Part shown: positions 28,359-37,543 of the stretch, piece after piece
Position numbering within the stretch: position 1 is the stretch's first letter
Layout: every line of letters begins with the position of its first letter
From: Marinovum sp.
GTDB taxonomy: Bacteria; Pseudomonadota; Alphaproteobacteria; Rhodobacterales; Rhodobacteraceae
Direction of reading: 5' to 3'
Assembly: GCA_022447495.1 (NCBI GenBank)
Contig: JAKVBH010000013.1
Location: 1 to 64,000 of the forward strand
DNA length: 64,000 nucleotides
The notes under the pieces: generated by a model
What the model saw: only the letters and a program-made list of their open reading frames with translations
Database searches by the model: none
Told to the model about the DNA's origin: nothing
Position numbers and translations under genes: made by a program

Positions 28359-29011
28359 CGCTCTGGTATCCTTTTTGGCCTCGCGCGGGCGGGGCTTCAC
28401 TCAATACACGCGGCGGAGCATGATACCTCGCCATCGTCACCAAGCTCACCTGCCGGGTCAGTGTGGCCATAGTATGTCTTTGGTACCAATTTGATAAGTC
28501 ACACTGGCGCAGACGCAAATTTGCTGGATCAGTGGTGTGATGGAGCTCGCAAACGGGCATGATTTGCACGGCATGAGGGCACATGATCAGTTTGTGACCT
28601 GAGCCATGATCGCCGACGTCACCTTGGGTTAGACCAATATTCCTCAGACGGCCTAATATTTGACGCAACCCTTTTACTAGCGATATTGGCATTGGGCGCA
28701 GTCGGCGTGGGCATGGACGCAGGTCGCTTCGTGCGAAACCGCGACGTGCGGGTGGTTGGGCCGCCAAATGCACAAGGCCAAGCCAAGCTTCTTTTGTGGT
28801 CGCACCGTTCCGCGTCCCAGCGCTGCATTTGAGTTGACGCGCCAGATCGACAAGCTTGATGGTCGCCATGTATAAATACGACCAAAGGCCACATTGGATG
28901 CGCTGTTTTGCCTGCGCTTTGCGATTTTGCTTCCGCCAATTCTGCCCCGTTGGAGCTGAGCAGATAACCTTTGGTCTTGTGGCGCGTGTTGAACGGGCCT
29001 AGGGCTTTGAC
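28359..29011. other. 650-bp stretch without a confident gene
   Basis: Between the glycosyltransferase and the phosphoesterase. On the plus strand a frame stays open from 28587 to 28832 (81 codons) and encodes a hydrophobic segment LLLAILALGAVGVG, but it has no start codon near its beginning and no ribosome-binding site. It may be the remnant of a membrane-protein gene. Nothing else coding is seen. Confidence 0.4.
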
Positions 29012-29827
29012 ATGCGCATTTTGTTTCTTGGCGATGTGATGGGGCGGTCTGGACGGACTGCAATCAAAGATCGCTTGGCGGATTTGAAAACCGAGTGGTC
29101 TGTCGATCTTGCCGTGATCAATGGCGAGAATGCCTCTAATGGCGCAGGCCTCACCGCGGCCCATGCCAAGGTTTTGCTTGACGCAGGAGCCGACGTGATC
29201 ACGCTTGGCGATCATGCTTTTGATCAACGCGACATGCTGGAATTCATCGCGAGAGAACCACGCATTCTGCGGCCTTTGAACTTTGCAAAGGATGCCCCGG
29301 GGCGTGGCGCGGCCATCTTTGATGCCGGGCGCGGGCGTAAGGTCCTCGTTGCCCAGGTTCTGGGCCAGGTCTTTATGAAACGGCCCTTTGACGACCCGTT
29401 TTCCGCGATTGATGCGGTTTTGATGCGCCACCGGATTGGCGCGTCGGTACATGCCGCATTGGTTGATGTGCACTGCGAAGCCACGTCGGAGAAGATGGCC
29501 ATGGGTCATTTCTGCGATGGACGTGCCAGTCTGGTTGTGGGCACGCACACCCATGTGCCGACGGCTGACGCTCAAATCTTGGCTGGCGGCACGGGGCTTC
29601 TGTCCGATGCGGGCATGTGTGGCGACTACAATTCGATCATCGGCATGGACAAAGCCGAACCGCTTCGCCGGTTCATCACCGGTATGCCCAAAGGCCGGTT
29701 CCAGCCCGCCGAAGGCGAAGGTACGTTATCCGGTGTGGTCGTGGGTACTGATGACAAAACAGGCAAAGCGACCGAAATCCACATGGTGCGCCAAGGTGGG
29801 CGCCTGCCACAAGCGGGCCCAGAATGA
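29012..29827 (+). CDS. YmdB-like metallophosphoesterase (TIGR00282 family)
   Basis: A 271-residue calcineurin-like phosphoesterase. Metal ligands fit the family: Asp8 (LGDVMGRSG), Glu39/Asn40 (INGENASNG), Asp67/His68 (GDHAFD), and His residues in VDVHCEATSEK and VGTHTHVPTAD. In Bacillus the homologue YmdB hydrolyses cyclic nucleotides; the substrate here is unknown. The gene overlaps the next by four bases. Confidence 0.88.
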   Translation: MRILFLGDVMGRSGRTAIKDRLADLKTEWSVDLAVINGENASNGAGLTAAHAKVLLDAGADVITLGDHAFDQRDMLEFIAREPRILRPLNFAKDAPGRGAAIFDAGRGRKVLVAQVLGQVFMKRPFDDPFSAIDAVLMRHRIGASVHAALVDVHCEATSEKMAMGHFCDGRASLVVGTHTHVPTADAQILAGGTGLLSDAGMCGDYNSIIGMDKAEPLRRFITGMPKGRFQPAEGEGTLSGVVVGTDDKTGKATEIHMVRQGGRLPQAGPE

Positions 29828-30759
29828 ACCAGACCACATCGCGTGGCCTCTTTGGCATCCTTTTGATCATGGGGCTGGGATGGGCGCTCACCATTCCTTT
29901 TGCCAAGATTGCGGTCTCGGAAGGATACGGGCATTTTGGCCTGATCTTTTGGCAATTGGTGCTCGCGGGTGGTGTGCTAGGCGGTGTGATGTTTGTGCGC
30001 GGGGGCCGCCTCTCGCTCGCGCCACGGCACCTGAAAGTCTACGCTGTCATTGCCTGCCTTGGCACGATCTTTCCCAATTCGGTGAGCTATCAGGCCGCCG
30101 TACACCTTCCGGCTGGGATCATGGCCATCACCATTTCTTCGGTCCCGCTCATGGCGTTCCCCATCGCTTTGATTTTGGGCATGGACCGATTTGACTGGCG
30201 ACGGTTGGCAGGCCTATGCGCGGGGTTCGTGGCCGTGTGCTTGATTGTGCTACCTGACACGTCCTTGCCTGATCCTGCACTTATTGGATGGGTATTTTTC
30301 GCGCTGATCGGCCCGTCGTTTTACGCGATGGAGGGCAATTACGTGGCCAAATGGGGCACCGAGGGGCTAGATCCCATTGCGACCCTCACTGGTGCGTCGG
30401 TGTTGGGGGCCATCACCGTTTTGCCTTTGGCACTTGGGACCGGCCAGTTCATTGATCCGCTCCAACCCTGGGGTTTGCCAAATTACGCGCATTTGGCCGG
30501 GTCGCTGATCCACGCGGTGGTTTACACACTCTATGTCTGGATGGTGTCACGCGCAGGTCCTACATTCGCCTCGCAGGTTGCCTATCTGGTGACTGGTTTT
30601 GGCGTCCTGTGGTCGATGCTGATTCTAGGCGAGCGCTATGACCTTTTTGTTTGGGCAGCGCTTGGCCTAATGCTTGTTGGCATGGCATTGGTTCAACCTC
30701 GCGACACCAAAACGCTTGGTAAAGATGGCCCAGACGGTAAGGCTGCCGTGCAGAATTGA
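29824..30759 (+). CDS. EamA-family (DMT) transporter
   Basis: A 311-residue protein with ten predicted membrane helices in two EamA repeats (about 5-140 and 150-290). Drug/metabolite transporters export small metabolites such as amino acids or take up nucleotide sugars; the substrate here cannot be told. The start overlaps the phosphoesterase stop and the stop overlaps the possible TTG start of the next gene, so a three-gene operon is likely. Confidence 0.88.
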   Translation: MNQTTSRGLFGILLIMGLGWALTIPFAKIAVSEGYGHFGLIFWQLVLAGGVLGGVMFVRGGRLSLAPRHLKVYAVIACLGTIFPNSVSYQAAVHLPAGIMAITISSVPLMAFPIALILGMDRFDWRRLAGLCAGFVAVCLIVLPDTSLPDPALIGWVFFALIGPSFYAMEGNYVAKWGTEGLDPIATLTGASVLGAITVLPLALGTGQFIDPLQPWGLPNYAHLAGSLIHAVVYTLYVWMVSRAGPTFASQVAYLVTGFGVLWSMLILGERYDLFVWAALGLMLVGMALVQPRDTKTLGKDGPDGKAAVQN

Positions 30760-30770
30760 TCGGACGTTCC

Positions 30771-32552
30771 ATGGTTGAGCTTCTCAATCTCCCCACGGGC
30801 TATAATGCCATTATCGCACTTGGTGCAGTGGCGGCGATGTTCTTTTTCTTTGTGCGTGAGACATTCCCGACCGAAGTTGTGGCCATAGGCGGCGCGGCCT
30901 TCCTGCTCGCGACAGGCGTTTTGCCCTATGACGCTGCACTCAGTGTGCTCTCAAACCCCGCGCCTTGGACCATCGCGGCGATGTTCATTGTGATGGGGGC
31001 ATTGGTGCGCACAGGCGCGCTGGACACCTTCACCGGCATGGCGGATCGCCGGGCGAAAAAGAACCCGGCCATGGCCATCGTGATGCTGATGGCGTTTGTG
31101 ATCTTTGCCTCGGCGGTGGTGTCCAACACGCCAGTGGTGGTAGTGATGATCCCCGTCTTTGTGCAATTGGCGCGGACCATGGGCGTCTCTGCGTCCAAAT
31201 TGCTCATCCCGCTGTCCTATGCAGCGATCCTTGGCGGCACGCTGACGCTGATCGGGACGTCGACCAACCTTTTGGTGGATGGCGTGGCGCGCGCGCAGGG
31301 CATGGCCCCCTTCACGATCTTTGAAGTCACGCCGCTGGGTCTCATCTTGGTGGCCTGGGGGATGGTCTATCTGCGCTTTATCGGGCCATTGCTTCTGCCG
31401 GATCGCGATAGCATGGCGAACCTTTTGTCCGACCGTTCGCAAATGAGGTTTTTCACCGAAGCCGTCATCCCGCCCGAGAGCAATCTCATTGGGCGCGAGG
31501 TCAACGGCGTTCAGCTTTTCAAACGTCCGGGTGTGCGGCTCATCGACGTGATCCGCGGTGATGCCTCGCTGCGGCGCAACCTCAAAGGGGTGGAGCTTCA
31601 AGTGGGGGACCGCGTCGTCCTGCGCACACAGATGACTGAGCTGCTCTCCCTGCAGCGCAACAAATCCCTCAAACGCCTCGACCAAGTGGGATCGGTGGAG
31701 ACGACGACTGTCGAGGCGTTGATCACGCCGGGCTGTCGCATGGTTGGGCGCACCTTGGGCCAATTACGCTTGCGGCGGCGCTACGGCGTTTATCCGCTCG
31801 CGGTGCACCGGCGGAACCAAAATATCGGACGCCAGTTGGACGATCTTACGGTCTTGGTGGGCGACACGCTGCTTCTCGAGGGCGGCGCGGAAGACATTCA
31901 GCGCCTCGCCGCCGACATGGACTTGGTTGATGTGTCCAAACCGTCGGGCCGCGCATTCCGCCGATCTCATGCACCTGTGGCGCTTGCGGCCTTGGCGGGT
32001 ATTGTTGGGCTTGCGGCATTTGGTGTGGCACCGATATTCTTGCTGTCCGTGCTCGCCGTGGCGGCGGTTTTGGTAACGCGATGCATTGATGCGGAGGAAG
32101 CCTTTTCCTTTGTGGATGGGCGCTTGCTGACGCTGATCTTTTCCATGCTGGCCATTGGCGCGGCCCTGGATGCCTCAGGGGCGGTGCGGCTCATCGTTGA
32201 GGCTTTTGCGCCTTATCTTGGCTTGTTGCCGGGGGCTTTGATCGTGTGGGCGATCTATTTGCTGACTTCCGTGCTAACAGAGCTCGTGTCCAACAATGCG
32301 GTCGCCGTGGTCGTGACGCCCATTGCCATTGGCCTGGCGGATGCTTTGGGCATCGATGCGCGGCCCCTTGTGGTGGCGGTCATGGTGGCGGCCTCGGCGA
32401 GCTTTGCCACGCCAATTGGGTATCAAACCAACATGTTGGTCTATGGTCCCGGCGGCTATAGGTTCACCGATTTCATGCGTGTCGGCATCCCTCTTAACCT
32501 CAGCATCGGGATGCTCGCATCGCTGATCATTCCCCTGATATGGCCACTATGA
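30771..32552 (+). CDS. SLC13-family anion permease with two TrkA-C domains
   Basis: A 593-residue permease. Two blocks of membrane helices (about 1-185 and 400-593) flank a cytoplasmic part with two RCK/TrkA-C domains (about 215-295 and 305-385). The SLC13 signature appears as SNTPVVVVMIPV and again as SNNAVAVVVTPIA. Members carry sulfate, dicarboxylates or related anions with Na+; the TrkA-C pair is typical of the sulfate-permease-like group. ATG 30771 is used; TTG 30756 is also in frame. Confidence 0.88.
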   Translation: MVELLNLPTGYNAIIALGAVAAMFFFFVRETFPTEVVAIGGAAFLLATGVLPYDAALSVLSNPAPWTIAAMFIVMGALVRTGALDTFTGMADRRAKKNPAMAIVMLMAFVIFASAVVSNTPVVVVMIPVFVQLARTMGVSASKLLIPLSYAAILGGTLTLIGTSTNLLVDGVARAQGMAPFTIFEVTPLGLILVAWGMVYLRFIGPLLLPDRDSMANLLSDRSQMRFFTEAVIPPESNLIGREVNGVQLFKRPGVRLIDVIRGDASLRRNLKGVELQVGDRVVLRTQMTELLSLQRNKSLKRLDQVGSVETTTVEALITPGCRMVGRTLGQLRLRRRYGVYPLAVHRRNQNIGRQLDDLTVLVGDTLLLEGGAEDIQRLAADMDLVDVSKPSGRAFRRSHAPVALAALAGIVGLAAFGVAPIFLLSVLAVAAVLVTRCIDAEEAFSFVDGRLLTLIFSMLAIGAALDASGAVRLIVEAFAPYLGLLPGALIVWAIYLLTSVLTELVSNNAVAVVVTPIAIGLADALGIDARPLVVAVMVAASASFATPIGYQTNMLVYGPGGYRFTDFMRVGIPLNLSIGMLASLIIPLIWPL

Positions 32553-32578
32553 CTTGACCGATGTGCACGGAGATATGG

Positions 32579-33607
32579 TCAGTCGCGGGGCTTTTCGCGG
32601 GCCAGTTCATCTTCACGCGCCATTTGCTCTTTGACTTTGGGCGCATAGTCCCTGACGGGCGTTTTCTCGGGGATCGTGCGTTTGGGCGTACCGTTGGCGC
32701 GCGCGGCTTGGGCGGCCTGTACATCGAGACCCAAAAGCGTGTGGATCGTCTCTTCTGGTGGAAATGGCGACCGGCCCAGAACGAATTCGCAGTAATCGTC
32801 CATGTCGTGCACGAAAGCGTCGATTTTCTTGACCGCGCCTGAAAAGCCTTCTGCGATGAGCTTGGCGAGGCCACGGCCAATCACCAAAACACTGATCCCG
32901 GAAAAGACCCCGATGAGATACATGTAATCGCCTGACGTAGCGTTGACCGCCGCCTCGACGTTTTCACTCTGCTCAATGGTGCTGACCAGCTCGGCGATCT
33001 TCTCGGCCACGACGGCGGAGTCGAGCGAGCCATCGGTCTGGGTCGCTGCGCGCGTGATGTCATTTGCCAAATCGATGAACGCGTCCGTGTCGCTTGAAGT
33101 GGTGGCGTCTAGGATTGTCACACCAAAGGTGCGTTCTACCAAGGATCGGACGGCTTCGCGCGCAAAAAGCATGAACTCACTGATGGTCACTGCGATCACC
33201 GCAGTGGAGGCCACGGCGCCCAGACCCAACGCGCGCACCAGTTGCTTGGAATTGGCCAATTGCCCCCAAACATTGCGCCCATACCGCAGGTTGGCCACTT
33301 GAACATAAGCCGAGGTTTTATCCCGTGCCTCGACCATGGCGATCTCTTCAGCGCGGCTGAGCGGAAAGTGCCAACCATAGATGCGCTGTTTCTGGGCAAA
33401 TTCAGAGAAGGCCTCTTCGCCTTGGGCATGAAGAGCGGTGATGAAATGTGCGCCGACGTGGCGTTGGTACTTCATGCGGTGCGTGGCGATATAGCTGACC
33501 AAGGTTTGACCACCATCGGCAAAGTCTTCTCTGACGAATTTGTTGCGTTCGTCGATGCGGTCGGCCAAGCGGCGAAGACTAGAGCGGATGGCACGAAAGG
33601 GGCGCAT
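32579..33607 (-). CDS. hypothetical two-helix membrane protein
   Basis: A 342-residue protein I do not recognise. The basic N-terminus is followed by a soluble region, a first hydrophobic helix at about 126-148, a soluble domain of about 80 residues that is rich in Asp, Glu, Ala and Thr (so probably periplasmic), a second helix at about 228-247, and a charged C-terminal tail. Length and codon use indicate a real gene. It is transcribed alone, next to the decayed hexuronate genes, but nothing links it to them. Confidence 0.65.
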   Translation of the reverse strand: MRPFRAIRSSLRRLADRIDERNKFVREDFADGGQTLVSYIATHRMKYQRHVGAHFITALHAQGEEAFSEFAQKQRIYGWHFPLSRAEEIAMVEARDKTSAYVQVANLRYGRNVWGQLANSKQLVRALGLGAVASTAVIAVTISEFMLFAREAVRSLVERTFGVTILDATTSSDTDAFIDLANDITRAATQTDGSLDSAVVAEKIAELVSTIEQSENVEAAVNATSGDYMYLIGVFSGISVLVIGRGLAKLIAEGFSGAVKKIDAFVHDMDDYCEFVLGRSPFPPEETIHTLLGLDVQAAQAARANGTPKRTIPEKTPVRDYAPKVKEQMAREDELAREKPRD

Positions 33608-33645
33608 GGGACTCAGTATGGTGCTTGATGTGCCGCTTGCAAGCG

Positions 33646-34813
33646 TCAGATGTTCTCAAGCGTGTGAATGACCGCCCGAAGCTCCGCAAGCCCGCGAAGA
33701 CGCCCAAAAAGCGGATAGCCAAGAACGTTGCCAGGCTCATGCCTATCCCACAAAAGATGGCCATGATCCGGGCGCAATGGAATCTCGGTGTCGCTGCGCC
33801 CCACGTCACGCCTCTTCGGTGAGTAGCACACGACAGAGCGCAACCAAATCAGTATCACCGCCGTGGTGATCAGCTTCCTCAAGCGAGCCGTTGGGCGCGC
33901 GCCGAGTGTTGCGCAGGTGGACAAAGTGGATCCGCCCAGCATGTTTTGCGGCAATGGCCGTCAGGTCATTGGTGGGATGCGCGCCCAATGAACCTGAGCA
34001 AAGCGTTAGACCATTTGCTTTGCTGTCCAATGCGTCCATGATCCACGCGACGTCTTCCGCGTCAGAGACCACTCGGGGCAGGCCGAGAATGTCACGAGGC
34101 GGGTCATCTGGGTGCACACAAAGCCGCATCCCCAACTCCTCCGCTGTTGGCACAACTTCTTCCAAGAAACGCCTGTAGTTGGCGCGGATGTCGGCGGCTG
34201 AAAAGCGGTCGTAGCGCTTTAAAACCTCGCGCAGGTCTGGAATGTCATATCGATCAAAAGCGCCGGGCATGCCCGCCATGACTGAGGCCAAGAGAGCGTC
34301 GCGCATTTCTTCGGTTGATCCATCAAATCACATTTTCGCGTCGTCCAAAGCATCTGCTGGATAGTCGGCTTCGGCGCCGTCGCGTTGCAGCCTGTACGCT
34401 TCGAAAGCCGTCATTTTTATCGCATCAAAGCGCAGGCAAGATCCATCGCTCGCAACTGGCGCGGTGAGATCGGTGCGGGTCCAATCCAAAAGTGGGATGA
34501 AGTTGCAGCCGATCGTTTTTATCCCCTCGGCGGCCAGGTTCGCAAGCTATAGCCGGTAATTGCCTAACAATCTGGTCAAATCTCCGGTGCTGTGTTTGAT
34601 GTCTTCATGCACGGGGAGGCTTTCGGATACATCCCAAGTGAGGCCCGCTTGCGCCACCATATCGCGCCGCGTCGCGATCGCTTCGCGCGACCAAACCGCA
34701 CCGTAGGGGATTTCATGCAAGGCTGTCACAATTCCGCTCGCGCCTCTCTGACGGATATCAGCAAGAGTGATCACATCGAGATCAGGCCCGTACCAGCACC
34801 GTGTTTCCTTCAT
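33646..34813 (-). pseudogene. uxuA: mannonate dehydratase UxuA, broken by two stops and a frameshift
   Basis: The minus strand encodes almost a whole UxuA (mannonate to 2-keto-3-deoxygluconate) in pieces. The N-terminal piece (CWYGPDLDVITLADIRQRG, VPVHEDIK-type motif near residue 70) ends at an in-frame TAG at 34547-34549. The frame continues through CNFIPLLDWTRTDL to an in-frame TGA at 34328-34330, then through LCVHPDDPP and HLRNT. Near 33815 it shifts frame to the C-terminal piece EIPLRPDHGH and GRLRGLAELR, stopping at 33646. The key His and Cys residues are still recognisable, so decay is recent. The start ATG overlaps the uxuB stop by four bases, showing an old uxuB-uxuA operon. Confidence 0.9.
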
Positions 34814-35677
34814 CGCAAGGCTCCTCGTTCTAGCCCATCTTCCGCGCGCGGACCGAGCTCTTTCGCGATCTCGTCCGCAGGATAATATCCAAAGACGGTG
34901 CCCAACTGGAGTATGCCGGAAATCAACGTATTGGTATCTTCCGCTGATGCCACGACATCGGCCAACTCTGTGGCCATCGGATCATCCAAGGCATGGGTTT
35001 TGGAGCGTACCGCGACGAATGCAATCCACTCTACCACAACGCTCAAAAGTTCCTCGTAGGTGCGGTGGGCGCGCCTGGTCTCAAACAATGCACTCAAAAT
35101 CCGCTGCGGCAGTTTTTGAGTGCCATCCATTGCGATTTGAATGGCACGGTGTTGGATCGCGGGATTGTCGTATCGCTCAAGAAGAGCGGCGGCATATTCG
35201 GCGATATCCACCCCCTGAGGACCATTAAAAGACACCGAGATCTCGTCGCGCCAAAGACGGGTGACGAACGCACGCAACTCAGGATCAGCGACCGCTTCGG
35301 CCACTGTTTCAAAACCGCACAACCAACCCATGTAGGCCAATGCCGAATGTGTCCCATTCAACATCCGCAGTTTCATGTGCTCAAAGGGGCTCACATCCGG
35401 CACCAAAGTGACCCCTGTGGCTCTGAGGTCGGGCGCTGTGCCCTTCACAAAGGCGTCTTCCAAAACCCATTGGCGGAAAGGTTCATGGAACACCGCCGCG
35501 GGGTCGCAGATACCATGGGACGTATTGAGGGCGATGACTTGCGTTTATGTGGTCGCGAGCACGATGCGGTCGTCCATGCTACATGGAAACCGACCTTCTT
35601 TAGCGATACAATCCGCCAGCGCGGGGTCTTGGCACCCGCCAGAGCCAAAACGACCTCTCGTATGACTTGGCCATTGC
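34810..35677 (-). pseudogene. uxuB: fructuronate reductase UxuB (mannitol dehydrogenase family), 5'-truncated
   Basis: The C-terminal two thirds of a mannitol-dehydrogenase-family oxidoreductase, which reduces fructuronate to mannonate. Homology begins right at the IS end (SNGQVIREVVLALAGA), shifts frame by about one base near 35640, continues with ALADCIAKEGRFPCSM, meets an in-frame TAA at 35545-35547, and then runs open through FHEPFRQWVLED and KLRMLNGTHS to the end. The NAD-binding N-terminus is missing: it was lost where the IS block now lies. Position before uxuA and the four-base overlap support UxuB. Confidence 0.88.
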
Positions 35678-35689
35678 TAGGGTCAGAAC

Positions 35690-36447
35690 TCATAACCAGA
35701 AGATAATTGTTGCTGCGAGATAGATGGCCGACCGGAAGATATCGGCGCATCTGTCTTAGCGGGTTGCAATACGACGCCAGTCTTTGAGCTTAGCAAATAG
35801 GTTTTCCACCTTGTGCCGGGTTTTGTAGGTCACCTTATAATAATCGATTGTTCCCTTTCGGTTCTTCTTCGGCGGTATGCACGGCGTGATCTCCTGTTTT
35901 GCAAGCATGGTTCGGATTTTGTTGCTGTCATAACCTCGATCCCCGATCAGGGTTTCGGCTTTTGGCAGGTCATTGCGGAAGACATCCGCGCCCTTGAAGT
36001 CACTGCGATGACCCTCGATCAGGTGAAGTCGGACAGGCCGCCCGTGATTGTCTCACAAGGCATGCAGCTTCGTGTTCAGCCCGCCGTTTGTGCGCCCGAT
36101 CAGCCTTGGCTCATCGCCCCCTTTTTGAGGCTTGAGGCGGTGCGATGTGCCTCCAAATGGGTGGCGTCGATCATCAGGACATTGCCACCGCCATCCTGTG
36201 GTTTGGACAGTTCCTCGAAGATGCGCTCGAACACGCCGTTTTCCGACCACCGCCTGAAACGGTTGTAGAGTGTTTTGTGCGGGCCGTAATCAGCGGGCGC
36301 ATCCGCCCATTGCAGCCCGTTCTTGATGACATAAATGATGCCACTCAGTACCCTGCGGTACTCGGCCAGATCAACGCCACGTGACTTTGGAAAGAACGGT
36401 GCAATTTGTTCAACCTGTTTTTCAGTAAGCCAAAATAGACGTGACAT
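35690..36447 (-). pseudogene. IS5-family (IS427-like) transposase, outer copy, with nonsense mutation
   Basis: A two-frame DDE transposase. The first frame (ATG 36447 to 36100, 115 residues, RLFWLTEKQVEQIAPFFP, IDATHLEAHRTASSL) should pass into the second by slippage at A5G5 near 36117-36126. The second frame has GRTNGGLNTKLHAL and then a TGA at 36053-36055 where the family has Cys (HALCD), so the product is cut. Beyond it the rest of the catalytic domain (IGDRGYDSNKIR, KLKDWRRIATRYDR) is intact down to TGA 35690-35692. The copy is probably inactive. Confidence 0.85.
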
Positions 36448-36562
36448 CGACAATTCTCCTTGCCACAATGAATCATAAGAGCGAGACGAGAGGAAAACTC
36501 TTTATCGAGTGTTCGGGATGCGGAGATAGTGTTGAAAAAGTCCCAATTTGCGTAAACTCTAC

Positions 36563-37371
36563 TCAGAAATCGGCCGCACAAGGCCGACGGGAGGTTATAG
36601 CTAGGTTCAGGACTCCTAACCAATAAATTACGAGCGCTGCGAGTGCGATTGCAGAGAGGAAGACCTTCGGGCACCGGTCATATCGCGTTGCGACCCGGCG
36701 CCAATCTTTGAGCCTGCCAAACATGATTTCAACCCGGTTGCGGCGTTTGTATCGGCGCTTGTCGTACTTAACAGCTCTGTTCCGCTGCTTTCGGCCAGGG
36801 ATGCATGTGCGTATCCCTTTGTCTTTTAGGGCTTCTCTGAACCAATCAGCGTCATAACCGCGGTCACCAAGCAACCAACTGATCTTCGGCAGGCTGCTCA
36901 GCAACGCCCGTGCACCGATGTAATCGCTGACCTGACCAGCGGTGACAAACAGGTTTAGCGGGCGGCCCTGGCTGTCGCAGAGTGCATGCAGCTTTGTATT
37001 CATGCCGCCCTTTGTGCGCCCGATCAGACGGCCACGCCCCCCTTTTTGACCCCCAAACTGGAAGCCGTACGATGCGCTTTGAGGTAAGTGGCATCGATCA
37101 TCACCGTCTTCTCTTCGCCGTGATCTGCGGCCAGGCCGATCATCATCTGGGCAAAGATGCCTTTATCACTCCAGCGCTTCCAACGGTTATACAGCGTCTT
37201 GTGCGGACCATATTCTCTGGGTGCGTCACGCCAACGTAAGCCATTACGATTGATGAATATAATTCCACTTAACACCCGTCGATCATCGACGCGAGGCTTG
37301 CCGTGGGATTTGGGAAAGAAGGGCTCAAGACGCGTCATCTGCGCGTCTGTCAACCAGAAAAGATCAGACAT
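36563..37371 (-). CDS. IS427-like transposase made by programmed frameshifting
   Basis: The first frame (ATG 37371 to 37024, 115 residues, DLFWLTDAQMTRLEPFFP and MIDATYLKAHRTASSLGVKKGG) and the second frame (through GGMNTKLHALCDSQGRP, LLGDRGYDADWFREAL, RLKDWRRVATRYDR) overlap at the slippery run A5G6 (minus strand, 37037-37047). Frameshifting there gives a full DDE transposase. The D residues in IDATY and GDRGYD and the C-terminal E in NRVEIMFGRLKDW are present. Oddly, the stop that ends the outer copy inside its IS (TTA TGA) reads TTA GGA here, so translation leaves the element and stops at 36563, adding about 14 foreign residues. It may still be active. Confidence 0.85.
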
Positions 37372-37436
37372 GTTCACCGCTCGTTTTTTCGAACCGTGAA
37401 CCACGCCACTATGCGGAAATCAGTGGGTCCTGACCC
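36604..37436 (-). mobile_element. IS427-like insertion sequence, inner copy
   Basis: An 833-bp element with imperfect terminal inverted repeats GGTTCAGGAC (36604-36613) and GTCCTGACCC (37427-37436), flanked by TA on both sides (36602-36603 and 37437-37438). It carries a complete two-frame transposase on the minus strand. Length, TA duplication and frameshifted ORF pair fit the IS427 group of the IS5 family. It is inserted within older IS sequence, so it is the younger of the two. Confidence 0.85.
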
Positions 37437-37543
37437 TAAGTCGGCTTTAGGAAATTTATGGGTATGTCGTGCATCCTGAAAAATGAGAAAGAGGTCTCAT
37501 TTCGGACACTTGTCTCTCACCCATTTTATAGGTCCTGACCCTA

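Larger units (their letters stand above)
35680..37541 (-). mobile_element. nested IS5-family block replacing part of the hexuronate operon
   Basis: The outer ends read GGGTCAGAAC (35680-35689) and GTCCTGACCC (37532-37541), near-perfect inverted repeats, each flanked by TA (35678-35679 and 37542-37543), the target duplication of the IS427 group. The left part carries a dead transposase (35690-36447). A second complete copy of a related IS is inserted at 36604-37436. Between them (36448-36603) and at the right end (37439-37531) lie fragments that may derive from the outer element or from other IS; the piece around 36540 resembles IS end sequences. The block sits between the truncated ends of uxuB and uxaC. 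Confidence 0.75.

Noticed and set aside
28619-29575. 318-codon open frame on the minus strand
   Set aside because: Covers the YmdB-like phosphoesterase antisense and resembles nothing known.
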